From Branchinecta lynchi (lineage: Eukaryota; Arthropoda; Branchiopoda; Anostraca; Branchinectidae): a stretch of 64,000 nucleotides of DNA. The notes beneath the pieces are model-generated. The model did not search any database, had not been told where the DNA came from, and saw only the letters and a program-made list of their open reading frames with translations. The position numbers and the translations under genes were made by a program. This document shows, piece by piece, positions 52,891 to 64,000 of this stretch (position 1 is its first letter; every line of letters starts with the position of its first letter). The DNA is taken from positions 6,429,572-6,493,571 of the forward strand of contig JAKZAP010000004.1 in NCBI GenBank assembly GCA_023053575.1, in the 5' to 3' direction.

Positions 52891-53671
52891 AATGCTTAAA
52901 AGGCTCATACTAAAATAGTCTTGGCATCCAAAATAACTTTTTAACACAAGGTGCGCAAACACCGGCAGCCCCAACATTTTTAGCTTTCTTGAGGTGATCG
53001 TAATTTCTCTTTGAAATTACCTCTCCTTGCGAGACCCTAAATGCATACTGTACATTTTTTCGCTTGGTGTTCTTCCATCCAAATTGGCAAAAGAAGCGTT
53101 TGGAATTCGTTTGAAAAGTATTATAAAAAGGTGCGCCAGGTTTTCGAAGCCTTAAGTTTCATGCCGGACACTTACCTACTTGTGCTTGTACTTTGTCAGG
53201 GCGCAAACTCTGTAGCTCTTCCTGGCAATGACAGCTGACAGACCAAGTTGTAATATGACTGAGAACGGCATCGTGATTTGAAGGCAGGAGGGAGCTCACC
53301 CCCTGGCGTGACGGCGGAAGTCTCCGGAGTCAGAGGCTTCTTTGAGAGTGCTCAGCCACGTTTCACGTTGGCCTCCGTAGTCTCTTCCAGCCTGTCAATT
53401 GGATAGCCTTCTTCACCTGGATACTTGCATGGAGAGTTGGAACATATTTCTGTGAAAGTTCAACCGTCAAAAAGATGAATAATTTTTGTGTTTTTTTGCT
53501 GTTTTAATACAAGCAAGTTTTTGCTGAAATTTGAGGAAACAACAGTATGAGATTTTTCTGCGAGTTCCTTAATACGGATATCCTGCCTCTATCCAATAAG
53601 TGGTCGTGGCCCTAGCACTGCGCGCCTGGTATTCATTATTCGCAATTTTGCCCAGCTCTCCGTCATCTAGT
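52891..53671. other. Intergenic, no gene recognised
   Basis: Reading frames are short and unlike any family I know. There are no recognisable repeats. Confidence 0.35.
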
Positions 53672-53792
53672 TAACCGACATAAGGCATATTCTCGCCGTT
53701 CCTCGAGGACACTTTTTGAAGTGTCCCCGCGTTCTTTTCTGTTTTTTTTTTGTAACTACGGACGGGGAATGTTCCAACTATCACCACCACCA

Positions 53793-54684
53793 TAACAAGA
53801 CCAAAGGTTTCGATGGGATCCCAAATTTCAATATTTGATCCAGACAATTGGGTCTGGGTCCAGACTCCTTAAATATTTCTACTATTAAAATTCAGAAACG
53901 GACTTAGGCCAAATAGCTAATCATCTGAGAAAACCAATTTCAGATATGGATTCAGCATGTGTGTTTACCCCTTTAATTCATATTTGTTTTGATGAAAACT
54001 TCCTGCCTTTCTTTTTCCAATTTCCCGGTTTCGGCCGAATTCCGGAATTACTTGTCCGGCGAAAAAAGAAAGCTAAAAAACTAACTTAGCGTATCTTCTC
54101 TACCCTATATCGAACATCTAATAAACTTCAAATAAACTTATAACAAATGTTCCAGTTTCAGCCGGATTCCGGGCGAACTATATGTCCGGGTAAAAAATTG
54201 ATGTCATACACGGATTGTGCATCTCTTCTGACCCCTAAGTCGGATATCTAACCAACTACAAATAAAACATTAACTTTTAACAATTTTCCGGTTCTGACCG
54301 GATTCCGGGCGAACTACTTGTCCGGGTAGAAAATGGTTTTCACATAAGTGTTCAGCATGTCTTCTTACCCTTAAATCGAACATGAATTCCGGGCGAACTA
54401 CTTGTCCGGCGAGAAAATGGTTTGCATATTCGTGTTCAGAATGTCTTGTTACCCCTTAATCGCCTATCTTATTAGCAGTATACAAATATTTTTGTTTGTC
54501 CTTTAACTTGAACCCCTTACATAATCATCTACGAACTCGACCTGTCCCTTGTCTCAAAGGACCCTCCCACCAAGTTTCATCAAAATATCTCATTCCCTTC
54601 CAGAGTTGCCGTGCTTACAGACAGACGGACAACTTTTGCGATGTCATAGGTATCCCTTTACTTACAATTTGGGATCCCAAAAAG
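53793..54684 (-). mobile_element. Repeat family B, copy B4 (inverted)
   Basis: It begins AACAAGACCAAAGGTTTCGA then TGGGATCCCA and ends AATTTGGGATCCCAAAAAGG, with CTTACAGACAGACGGACAAC just inside. Internal units have CCGGGCGAACTACTTGTCCGG-type boxes (split here as CCGGGC and GTCCGG). Confidence 0.75.
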
Positions 54685-55744
54685 GACTCCTTTCAGATTC
54701 GGTGGGGAATCGATGTCGAGTGGCTGGTGTTGTTGTTTCTGGAAAAACCGATGTTAGGGATTGTTAAAAAGAATTTCTGAGATCAATTTTAGTCATGAGT
54801 TTATTCATGACTTGAAACTGATTCTGAGAAGGAAAAGTCCATTTCATTGCAAAATTGAGTCCATTTCAAAATTGAGCCCGAGCAGAATAAACAGAAGTGA
54901 AAATAAAATAGACCCAGACGAATTTCGTCGCATAAAATTTTTTTTTCCTTTAAAAAGTCAGTTTTGGAGCCATTCCCCCGTCTCCTCGTTGTTTTCCGTC
55001 CGCATGGAGTCATTCCATTTATTCTGGCCATTCCCCGAGGAGGCCTCGGGGAACGGCGAGAATACGCCGATATTTACGACTTTAAGTCGTTTTTGGCATC
55101 CAGTGCCGTTCGCCCGACGATCCAAAAACGGCTTATTTCGCACTCTCCGACATTGCATGAAAAGTTCGGGGAGCTCCAAACTCAGTCCACAGGTCAGTTA
55201 ATCGACTGACAAACGGCGACAAAAAAAAACAGTTTTATAATGACTTAGATTTGTTAACCGAAGGAAGAAAACGGCTTATAGTGAGAAATCGTGCTGGTCG
55301 GTTATCTGGATGACCGTAAGAATGCAGCTATTACCTTTTTCTACGGTTCGCCCTCAAAGTACTTATCTGTACTTGACAGGTCGCGTATGTACTCAAATGA
55401 ATATGGAAAAGAAGTAGTGTAAAGTATGTACTTTGACGTGAGCGATTTTGCAAGCAATTGTACTTCATTACGGTTCCCTGGATGGGGGGGGGAGGGAGGA
55501 AGTAGAAATAGTGGCCAGCAACAGGGAAAGTAGGTATCTGCCAATGAGCCCCCTCTCAGCCCCTCCCCACGAGTCCGGGACAACAAATCAAAAATAAGTC
55601 GGTGGATGCGCACCACACACTAGCTCGCAGAAAACGGATCCAAAATTTTGACTGATGTCTTGAACCCTCAATCATGATTTTCCGGCCGAATTCCCTTCAC
55701 TTTCCTCATCAAGTTGAAAAAATCTCGACTTTTCCGTATAATAC

Positions 55745-56541
55745 AATAATAATTTATTTCTTACCCACAAATTCCAGAGGAAAAACAAGTGGAGTACAAT
55801 AAAGATAAAGATAGGAAGAAGATACTAAAATAACTATACATACAGAAACACTAGCACATAAACAGGGGCTTAAGGGGGTGGTGTGGTGAAAACCCAGAGT
55901 AGGCTGAACCCGACAGCTTCCTGTTAGTAATTTCTCCGAAATATCTGGAACCGTACTTACGAATAATTACTCTATTCCGATGCCAAGGGGGGAGGTAAGA
56001 AGGAATTTACAGTAACGAAAATAACTTTTTCGGAGAGAAAGAAGGTCTTTCTTTGAAAGAAGTGGATAAAGTCAAGAAACATAGAATATAGAATGGTCGC
56101 AAAAAGTTGAATACAGCCGACCAAGGTCTATTATACCTCCTAGGGTCAGCGACAATTCTCGAATGACCAAATTGTATTTTTTTTCTTTACATCAAGGACA
56201 GTTTGTTGTCGTAGAGACGGTAGAGAATTAGTGATAGTGATGCCCAGCCACCTGAAAGAAGTAGCAAGGGGGATAGTAAAATGTTTACACACAAGGGACG
56301 ACTGAGAAGAAGAACGATCGTTAAAAACCAAGACCTTTTTTCCGCATTTAGAGACAGTCCAGCATCTGAGAAAAGACTAGAAACTTTTGAAACCATTGAA
56401 AAAAGGCTTGTACGACTATTGCTAATCAGAAGCAAGTCGTCTACATCTACAGCAAGATAAGAAACGTCAGCATGACCAATAGAATATGTTGAGTGGGTTT
56501 TTGACAAAATGTTCGATATACAAATCTTGAAAATACAAGGT
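55745..56541 (-). pseudogene. RT2 LINE, second copy (5'-truncated, uninterrupted by A4)
   Basis: On the minus strand it runs from box B remnant PCIFKICI through box C ([17 protein letters not shown], with the YADD box damaged), [25 protein letters not shown] to the (ATT)n tail. It has several frameshifts. It shows the intact target into which A4 inserted in the other copy. Confidence 0.8.
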
Positions 56542-56903
56542 GATGGTTTATACTTTCCAAGGTATGGAAGTATATAGTCATTGGTTCCGAAAGTCCGGGC
56601 AGGAATTCCAGTCCGAGAGCTCCCGATTCTGATCGTGTTTTCGTACTGTGAGGTGTTACTTGGTCCAGAAATGAACCTTTATGATTACTGAGCGTTGTGA
56701 TTGGCCGCTTGGACTTTTTGGAAAACGTCATCTAGCCTTACCGTAAGACCTACTTCAGAAAAGGATTTGCCGTTAGATGTCTTGTTTGATTTCTTGTGCG
56801 GGTTGATGATAAGTTGCAAGAAGAAGTTGAAGAGAAACTGAGTGACGTCATCACATTTGAGACAAGCTTTTCATATATTTGTCTTCCAAATAGGCTAAAA
56901 GAG

Positions 56904-57006
56904 ATGGCTAATTACACCACACTGTCAGGGTTTAATCGAGAAAGTGCGGACTTCGATCGTTTGCATGAACTGGCTGCATCAAGCATACAGAAAATCACAT
57001 CAAATG
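56904..57006 (+). CDS. STX7/STX12: Syntaxin exon 1
   Basis: ATG then ANYTTLSGFNRESADFDRL and HELAASSIQKITSN. The donor is aaatg|gtaagt, phase 1. The upstream frame lacks an ATG. Confidence 0.88.
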
Positions 57007-60000
57007 GTAAGTAATCTAGCCTAGCCTAGTTTATTTTATAAACTAAAGAATAAGATTAGAACATAGGCTACTTAAAACACTCAAATTCGGATATATATTT
57101 ATGTTCTGACAGTCTAAAGTTTTTGTTAACAGATTGAAGGATTTAACAACAAGGTCTAGCCCTAAAACAGCCCTAGAATAAATTAGAGAACACCAAAAAG
57201 TGGCAAAAACTACTTGCTGTGTAAATAAGTAAGCCAAATCCAAGCCAATCCAAGCTATGATAAAGAGAAAAAGTGTGTAGGAGGTTTTGTCATAGTATTA
57301 GCGTGTGGCGTGCGAGCATGGTAATATTGGCGACTGGTTTGTGGTGCGAATACACCGAGTCTTTTCGAAGACGATACTCAGTTCGTAGGTCAATAACTAA
57401 AACATATTTATTAAGGTTCGTACTTACATTGAAGATAGGTTGGTTAACACTTGTCACTTAATTTGCTCAGAGGTCAACTGAACTGAGAACAGACCCCAAG
57501 TCGAACTGAGCTCTGAATCGAACTGAACTCCGAACTGCGAAATCGGTCCTTTTAAACCGCCTTGGAAATGTCAACAGAGTGCCTTAACGAATAGAGTTGC
57601 TGTTCGAACGTCCTAGCAAATCTCTATACAGTATGAAAGGGTTGGTGACCAATGGAGTAAATTTGTCTAGGTTCTTGATGGGGAAAAGAATTCTTTGATT
57701 GGAGAAAAGGAAATAAACTCTTTCCGTCAGAGAAAAGCGTGGGCGTTAGAGCTAGTCGGAAATAAAGAGAGTTGAGGATAGAGCTTGTTGAATAAGCTTA
57801 GATCAAGATATATTTGTATACTAGATGTATCCTCACAAAGCCCAATATCTACAGAGTGCAGCGAAGTCGATATTTTTAAATGGCCGTCAAGCCTGTTATT
57901 CCGTCATTAACCGAGATGCAAGTATGTTAAACTGTTATAGGCTAACTTTTTCGAGCTGAAACATTATCTATGCATCCCACCAGCATCCCACATTCGGATC
58001 GTTCAAACGGTCTATTCGGATCCCTGATATTCTTGCCGAGTTCAGCCGAGTTCCATCATCCTAGTACATCGCGAAGATATTAAATTGTATCCATCCCTGA
58101 CTTTCTGTTTGACGATTGTCCTTGGACTTTGCTAAGGCTTTCGACAAAGTTTCTCACCGGTTGCTGTTCTATAATATATAGGCCCTGACAATCCACTGTA
58201 AAGTAATCTCGTGGATTGGCAATTTCTTGACCAGATGCACTCAATGTGTTAAAAATACCCCCAGTCCTGGAAACTTTGTCCTTTTGGATGAGGTTATTCT
58301 GAGGAGTGGAGTCCAACAAGGCACAATACTTGAGCCCAGCCTCTTCAACCCATACATCAACGATGCACCATCTGTAGTCTGTACCAAAATCCCTGATGAT
58401 TCAGACCTGATCAGTTCTGTTGAATACAGAAGAATACACTATGCTCATTACTCGATAATGTCTTAAGTGGAACTTCAGCAAAACAAGTGTGGGTATGACG
58501 ACTTGCATTTCTCTGGGTCATCAGTCTTTCACTGTGAGCAATATGGCAGTATAACTTGACTGAAATAAGTGTTCATATTATGCATGCTGGCTTGTCTTGG
58601 GGTTAAAAGCAATCACTGTTAGCTATACTGCATTGCTAGGCAAAGAGCTACTGCATTCTGTTAAATCTGTCGGTTAACCATAATGCACAAAGTTTCAATC
58701 ACTGTTATCATGTCATTGCCATTATTAATTCCTGCAGGTGAGACTCTGTGACCAGTTTCTTCACTTTGAATCGAATTCTTCTTCTTAATAGGGTGATCAA
58801 ACGAAGTGACATCTCTGCTGGGTGCTGGTAGATTACTGAGTTCTGGACCTCATGTCAGCACATGACATGGCTGGGTTTTCTATGCTCGTTTCCATTAGAA
58901 AAGAGTAATTTTGTTTTCTTCTTGTTTTACGGTCTAGGCTAACTTTTGTTTTTTCGGTATTTTCCATGTTTCTCATTTTTTCCGTTGTTTAGCAGGTTCA
59001 TTCTATGATAATTTATTATCATTCTCTCTTCCAAATAGTATTTTCTTTTGGGGATGGGTTGCCATTTGTTTCAGCCTAGCAGTAGTTTTGTTCCCTTTGA
59101 GCTTCAGCTACTGGCATCGTCTATCAGAGTATCACAATACTTTCCACATAGTATTAGTCTCTGGAATGCAGCTATGAGTTTGCTGAAGAATATACCTGGT
59201 TAGCAATCTTTTTTTTATTGTTTGATAATTTTTTGATGATTTTGATTCTGTTTTTGGTCAAAATATTTGTTTATCCTAACTGTATCCTCATATTTGTTAG
59301 TCTATTGCAGCAGTTCCTTTTTATACAAGTGAATGGTCAACTGTTTACTAATTCAAATTCATTTAGAACGCTTTAGATTGTCAGCTCTTCTTTGAGGCTT
59401 GCGAGGACAGCATTGATTTGTGTTCAACAATTTAGTATGGATGAAAAAGCAGAACATTGCACATTTTCTTTGGCTATTCTCCCTCTACTGTGAATCTTCT
59501 TGCTACAAGAATTAAACCCATCTAGAGTGGAAGGGAGCCACTCTCCTTTTGCATTGATAGGCTACACATAATAACCATCACAGACAGTTATTGTATATTC
59601 ACAAGGGTTGGACAGTAGGCCTACAGTTGATATACTTAATCACTTTGTTTTATGCTATTACTTTTGGTAAAAAACAATCTAGTTGTCTGAATAACTTAAT
59701 GTCATAAAAACATTATTCAATTAATAAATATTTCTTGCATAAATAGCCTGCTTGAACAAAAGTAATGAACCAATATTTTGGAATCAGTGAAACATTTAGG
59801 CTGCTAATATCTGTAACTTATAGATGTTAGCCTTTTTCAACAAAATCATTGGCCATTTCCAGCAATTGTTTTCTTTAGATAACCATTTCGAAACAATTAA
59901 GAAGGTCAAATTCGGTCAGCGTTTGGTCAAAATGTTACAGCATTGCCAATAGACAGCAAAAGTTTTTTTGGCCCTAGCAGCTTTTGGGATTCTGTTTTAT

Positions 60001-63000
60001 TTGCAAGTGGTAACATATTGTCTGAGAATTGTTTCACCAACATGTCCGAATTCAGGTGTGTCTGCATTTTAAAGTTTATCTTATCTCACCTTACAATTAA
60101 AGTAGGAAATAAAGGCTTTGCTTCTTTGGCATAGGGTATCTAAACCTAATAGGTCTGAGGTAGATTGACCAGGGCACTTTCCAGAATTGTAGTCCTCAGT
60201 GTGCACGAGGGTAGAATTATGCATGTGTTTTTTAGGACGAGAATGGATTCACTTGGAATGTTCATTTCCAGTATTTCATTCACGTTGAGTGAATGGGAAT
60301 TTGGACACTTCTAGTATGTCTGCCAATGATGTAGTTTAGTTACATAGTGTTTGTGTCAAGAGAACATGCTCTATCGGAGCGGATGTTGTCCAGTCCATTC
60401 CCGGTTCTGAGAACAGAGCCCGTCATTGCCAGTATCAGTGGATGTTTGGGACAATGTCTGGGAGTAGGTTAATCGGCAAAACCTTCATATAGCAAGTTTT
60501 CTCCAGAGAGAGAAATTCATTGTTTAACTACCCATATCAGTTGTCTATCTATGAAAAAAGTTGACACTGTGACCATTTGTATGTCTGGTTAGTTTATCAT
60601 CCAGTACCGTATGGGGCTGGTGAGATGCAACACAGTATATACATTTATTTTTCTCATATTTCAGTTTCTCAAATACAGAGGCTTGTTACACAGTTTGGAA
60701 CTTCTTCTGACAACCAGCAACTAAGGAATCAGCTGTAAGTAATATTGAGTTTTTTCGTTGTGTTCGCTGACTTTAACCGGGTCCTTCTCCTATCTGTACC
60801 ATGTTCCTAAAAAATCTCTTTACGGGACCAAATCTTGACCAGTGAACTAGACAGAGAAATACCTCTGCATTGCAGGAATTCCACATAGAGACCTCATCAA
60901 CCAGGTATTATCTCACACCCAAAGAAGTGTATAAGTGTTGAAGTAGGAAAGACCCACATGATTTAAGTTCATTCAGAAACTAGGGGAGTCATAAGAATCA
61001 CCGAGGGAATTGCAGGCAAACTACTATTCAGCTTGGGGTTGATGGCAGTTTATCTTTAAATTTTTAACTGTAAAATACAGCTGAAAACTTGAATCATTTC
61101 GTCAGTGCGGATAAGTACCCTTTGTGTTCTCCATCTTTTTTCTTTATTTTGTCACTCATCTCAGTTGCTTGTAGGGGATTCGTAACCAGTGTCAGCATAG
61201 CAGTCACATTGTCTGTGTTTGGGGACCTGATAGCCTCTCCAGCATCGCTGACTTTGACATTGCTGTTGCATGTAGAGGATTCATTAGCCAGCGACATATG
61301 AGCACCTTAAATTAAAACAGGTATCATGACTTAAGGAAGAAGAAGAAGAAAACCAAAGAACAGGGGTTTTGACTGTCTCGTTTTTCTGCTTACTTTACCA
61401 CCATATTACCGCTTTCTCTGAACTTCGAGCTGCCTTAACCAGAGGAAAGTTGAGAAGCAGCGGAGTTGTCTTCAGTGCGGGTGTTCCCTATGCTGGACAA
61501 GGTTATCAGATAAAAATTGAGAATACGCCTGCTACGCTAAGCCCTCAAACTAACCTTAAAAGAGGACAATTATTTTCAGGCAGCAACTTCAACACTACAC
61601 AGGACAAGTAGCGAAGGACACTAACAAAGTCTTGAAAGATCTCGGGAATCTCCCGCAGCCCTCGACAGCAGGCGAGCAAAGAAGATGGAAGCTGCAAAAG
61701 GACAGACTGACTTCGGACTTTACTCAGGCGTTGAATGCATTTCAGTCGTCTCAGAGAGCCACTGCCACCAAGGAGCGAGAGGAGATTAGAAAAACACGGG
61801 CTGCCTCCTCTAGTCTGTATGGACCTTTTGGTAAATATATAGACTTATCGCTTGAAGTTACCACCTAGATGACCTGATCTTTCTCAATCTCACGATAGCT
61901 ACCCAATTCTTGAAGGACCTCTATTGCTTATTCTGTCTTTTATAATATACCTAGCTCCCTTATGGAAATATAAACTTACAAAATCCCCACCTTTTTCCAT
62001 TGTTTTGCTTGGTCCCTACGAATTGTTAGCGCTTTTTCGGCCGGGCCGAGTTTTGCCTGTCACACAACGCAAAGCTTATCGGAATCTTCAACGTCCGCTA
62101 ACAATCTTAAAGGACCTCTCTTACTTATTCTGCCTTTTATAATATACCTAGCTCCCTTATGGAATTATAAACTTATAAAATCCCCACCTTTTTTCATTGT
62201 TTTGCTTGGTCTCAGCGGATTTTTAGCGCTTTTTCGGCCGTGCCGACTCTTTCCTACATAAAGATCTGAAAATCTTCTATTTTGACTTCTTTTATTTGCT
62301 TAGTTTTCCTACTTTTTAACCACAGCGCGTTCAGTTTTCAACTGTTTTGCGCCCAGCCGCCGCGTCGGAGAGCAGGAAGCCTGCATGGAGTCGACAAGCC
62401 TAACAAGAAAATCGCCAAATTAAGGTGAAAATAATGGTATTTTGGAAAATGTATTTTTCTTATCCATTTCATAGTGACAAGGTCATTTCTACTTAGACTT
62501 GTGCTTTAAAGTTGAACTGAAACACCAAACTTCTTCTTTTCTAACCAGAGAATATCGGGTTGACTAAGCAGTGAACGAACGAATCTACTTAGTGAAATCC
62601 GTGTGTAGTAGAGGCGCACGTTTGTTTTTGGTGGGGAAGGCGAATATGCCATAACTCGTGCTAAAAGCGGTTTCTGTGAAGACTAGGCTAGTAAGCATTT
62701 ACAGAACTAGCAGGAAAACGCTTGTTGTTACGGTAAGCTTCCGCGGAGTGAGTGACAGCTAGCATCTCAGCTCAAAAGTTTTATTTCGACGAACAACGTG
62801 GAAGTAAAGAAAGAGATTGCAAGGCATGTGAAAGACGCGTCCGCTGTTTCAGGTTGCTGGAAAAAAGCTAGCTTCTTTTTTTTTCATCGATGTTAAGGGC
62901 CTTATAATTTGTGTGCAGGGGTTTGGTTCGAGAAACAAATCGGCTATAAGGAATATTGAACAAAAGTTTTCATAGTTTTTTCTTCGCCCTTGGTAAAATA

Positions 63001-63915
63001 TATAATATATGGTAATATATAAGAATAGTTCCGCGAAATGGGGACCAAAAAAGGATCGAATGCTAGATCGTAAGATGGACAATTTTATGTTTGGTAAGTG
63101 TGCATTATCACCAAGGAGTTGGACTTTCTCTGTCAGTTTTGGCTACGTTCAGTATTCAACCCTCTAAGCAAGATAAAGTTGTGTTTTTTTTTTTTAATGT
63201 AGTTTTCGGCGTAGTCTGGCTTAAAATGCCGTTTCATTTGTCCATTCCATTTGCTGTAGTTTCGAAACTGAAGCTACAGAGCTCACACTCCAAACTACCT
63301 CGCAGACGTAGTTTGACTTTTCAGAAACAAGAACTCATTAAAACGCAAGTAAGACAAAACAAGAGCCAAACTACAAACTTTGATGAAACGGAAGTTGAAC
63401 AAAAAAAAAACGCAACTTAAGTGCGGTTGGACCGGAAATCTATATCTGGTAAAAAGTTCTCGAACACATTTGCTTGACGAACACAGCCAGAGAGCAATAT
63501 CCTCGTACTTCCAACCACCGGAGGTAGTTAGTATGGAACAGAATAGAATAGTGATTTATTCGTTCAAACTTCCACGGTAACTAAACCGAAATTTGGGTAG
63601 TAGGTACTGTCATGCACAAATTTGTCTATATAACATATACATTTAAAGGACGTACAAATGGTCAAAAGCTATTTAAATTTCAACAATCTTAGGTATAAAA
63701 TATTTTGGTAACGGCTGTGTTTGCCTCCTACTGGTTGGAACGTTGGGACCTTCGTAGTCCTTAACAAGCCTTTTTTCGTAGGTGACGATGCTGCAACAGG
63801 GGCGCTCATCAGTCTTGATAACACGCCCAAGCGATCTCAAATGCAAGCAGTTCTTCAAGATGAAGGCGAATTGGAGGTTCTTAGGGAAAGGGAGCGGGCG
63901 ATTAGACAGCTGGAG
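56904..63915 (+). CDS. STX7/STX12: Syntaxin-7/12-type Qa-SNARE, 5' part of gene (186 residues)
   Basis: Four exons (56904-57006, 60665-60734, 61580-61830, 63782-63915) join in frame; the gene runs on beyond the window. Syntaxin-7/12 are endosomal Qa-SNAREs that form four-helix bundles to fuse early and late endosomes. The Habc helices are visible: FDRLHELAASSIQKITSN; VSQIQRLVTQFGTSSDNQQL; QLQHYTGQVAKDTNKVLKDL; then the family signature QRRWKLQKDRLTSDFTQALN and FQSSQRATATKERE. The last exon begins the SNARE motif (ELEVLRERERAIRQLE). The rest of the SNARE motif and the membrane anchor are outside. The start is the first ATG in frame. An acceptor-like ttccaaatag|gctaaa lies 10 nt upstream. Paralogue assignment between STX7 and STX12 is not possible here. 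Confidence 0.92.
57995..58080 (-). repeat. Family A fragment in syntaxin intron 1
   Basis: GGATCCCTGATATTCTTGCC and TCATCCTAGTACATCGCGAA match an inverted family A unit in diverged form. Confidence 0.45.
58100..58560 (+). pseudogene. LINE reverse transcriptase fragment RT3 (decayed)
   Basis: With frame changes: DFAKAFDKVSHRLLF (box A), VISWIGNFLTRCTQCV, LRSGVQQGTILEPSLFN then PYINDAPSVV (box B), then KWNFSKT. The FADD box is lost. The motif style is Jockey/CR1. It is a short relic in syntaxin intron 1. Confidence 0.75.
58561..60664 (+). other. Rest of syntaxin intron 1
   Basis: AT-rich with no recognisable exon or repeat copy. Confidence 0.4.
60665..60734 (+). CDS. STX7/STX12: Syntaxin exon 2
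   Basis: The acceptor is catatttcag|tttctc and the donor is cagct|gtaagt. Seventy bases encode VSQIQRLVTQFGTSSDNQQL then RNQ, the conserved first-helix end (family: IQRTLNQLGT). It ends in phase 2. Confidence 0.92.
61580..61830 (+). CDS. STX7/STX12: Syntaxin exon 3
   Basis: The acceptor is attattttcag|gcagca and the donor is ccttttg|gtaaat. It encodes the Hb and Hc helices with QKDRLTSDFTQALNAFQ, phase 1 at the end. Confidence 0.93.
61909..62254 (+). repeat. Tandem duplication, ~194-bp unit
   Basis: AAGGACCTCT...TTATAATATACCTAGCTCCC...AGCGCTTTTTCGGCCG at 61912 recurs at 62106 with few changes. It lies in syntaxin intron 3, just after exon 3. Confidence 0.85.
62255..63781 (+). other. Rest of syntaxin intron 3
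   Basis: No gene or repeat family recognised. Confidence 0.4.
63782..63915 (+). CDS. STX7/STX12: Syntaxin exon 4 (start of SNARE motif)
   Basis: The acceptor is ttttttcgtag|gtgacg and the donor is ctggag|gtaaga. An acidic linker is followed by ELEVLRERERAIRQLE, the N-terminal layers of the SNARE helix. Phase 0 at the end; the next exon is outside the window. Confidence 0.93.
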
Positions 63916-64000
63916 GTAAGACACTAAGAATGAGGCACCAACTCAGTTTCCTGCGACTGTAGATGCCAAGAACGTAAAAGCCAGGAATTCGGGGTGTTTG

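Noticed and set aside
54961..55209. Overlapping frames in three phases near 55 kb
   Set aside because: Both strands are open in conflicting frames over a GC-richer hairpin region; no family resemblance.

Overview
The window is intron-rich, AT-biased nuclear DNA from an animal. Four conserved protein-coding genes are present, all with GT-AG introns: the 3' end of a Rho-associated kinase (ROCK) gene (+), a complete LENG1 gene (-), a complete mitochondrial elongation factor Ts gene (TSFM, +) and the 5' part of a syntaxin-7/12-type Qa-SNARE gene (+). Long repeat-filled introns and the mix of retroelements and foldback DNA elements fit an invertebrate. I cannot name the phylum from the sequence alone. 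There is no bacterial gene organisation, rRNA, convincing tRNA gene or CRISPR array.

Layout. 1-12463: last five ROCK exons (PH domain split by a C1 domain), with repeat copies A1, A5, A2, B1 and C1 in the introns. 12464-19081: intergenic, with a small MITE, C2 and A3. 19082-22734: LENG1 on the minus strand. 22735-32353: intergenic, dominated by two foldback elements, a 0.78 kb one and a 4.18 kb one inserted at its edge with a perfect 8-bp target duplication. 32363-51534: TSFM; its 12.7 kb second intron holds Penelope-like hairpin elements, B2 and a nested transposon stack (LINE interrupted by a second LINE and by element A4, itself interrupted by a 2.57 kb minisatellite foldback element). 51535-56903: intergenic, with C5, B4 and a second copy of the interrupted LINE. 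56904 to the end: syntaxin gene, open at the right edge.

The genes are unrelated housekeeping functions: cytoskeletal signalling, a probable nuclear/splicing-linked protein, mitochondrial translation and endosomal membrane fusion. They do not form a pathway. The distinctive content is the repeat fraction. Families A and B look different inside but share the same unusual end design, resembling non-autonomous Helentron-type elements. A family B copy ends 8 bp before the splice-acceptor AG of the last TSFM exon and appears to supply its polypyrimidine tract. Exon limits were set by eye from reading frame, splice consensus and family similarity remembered from well-known orthologues; no search was run.
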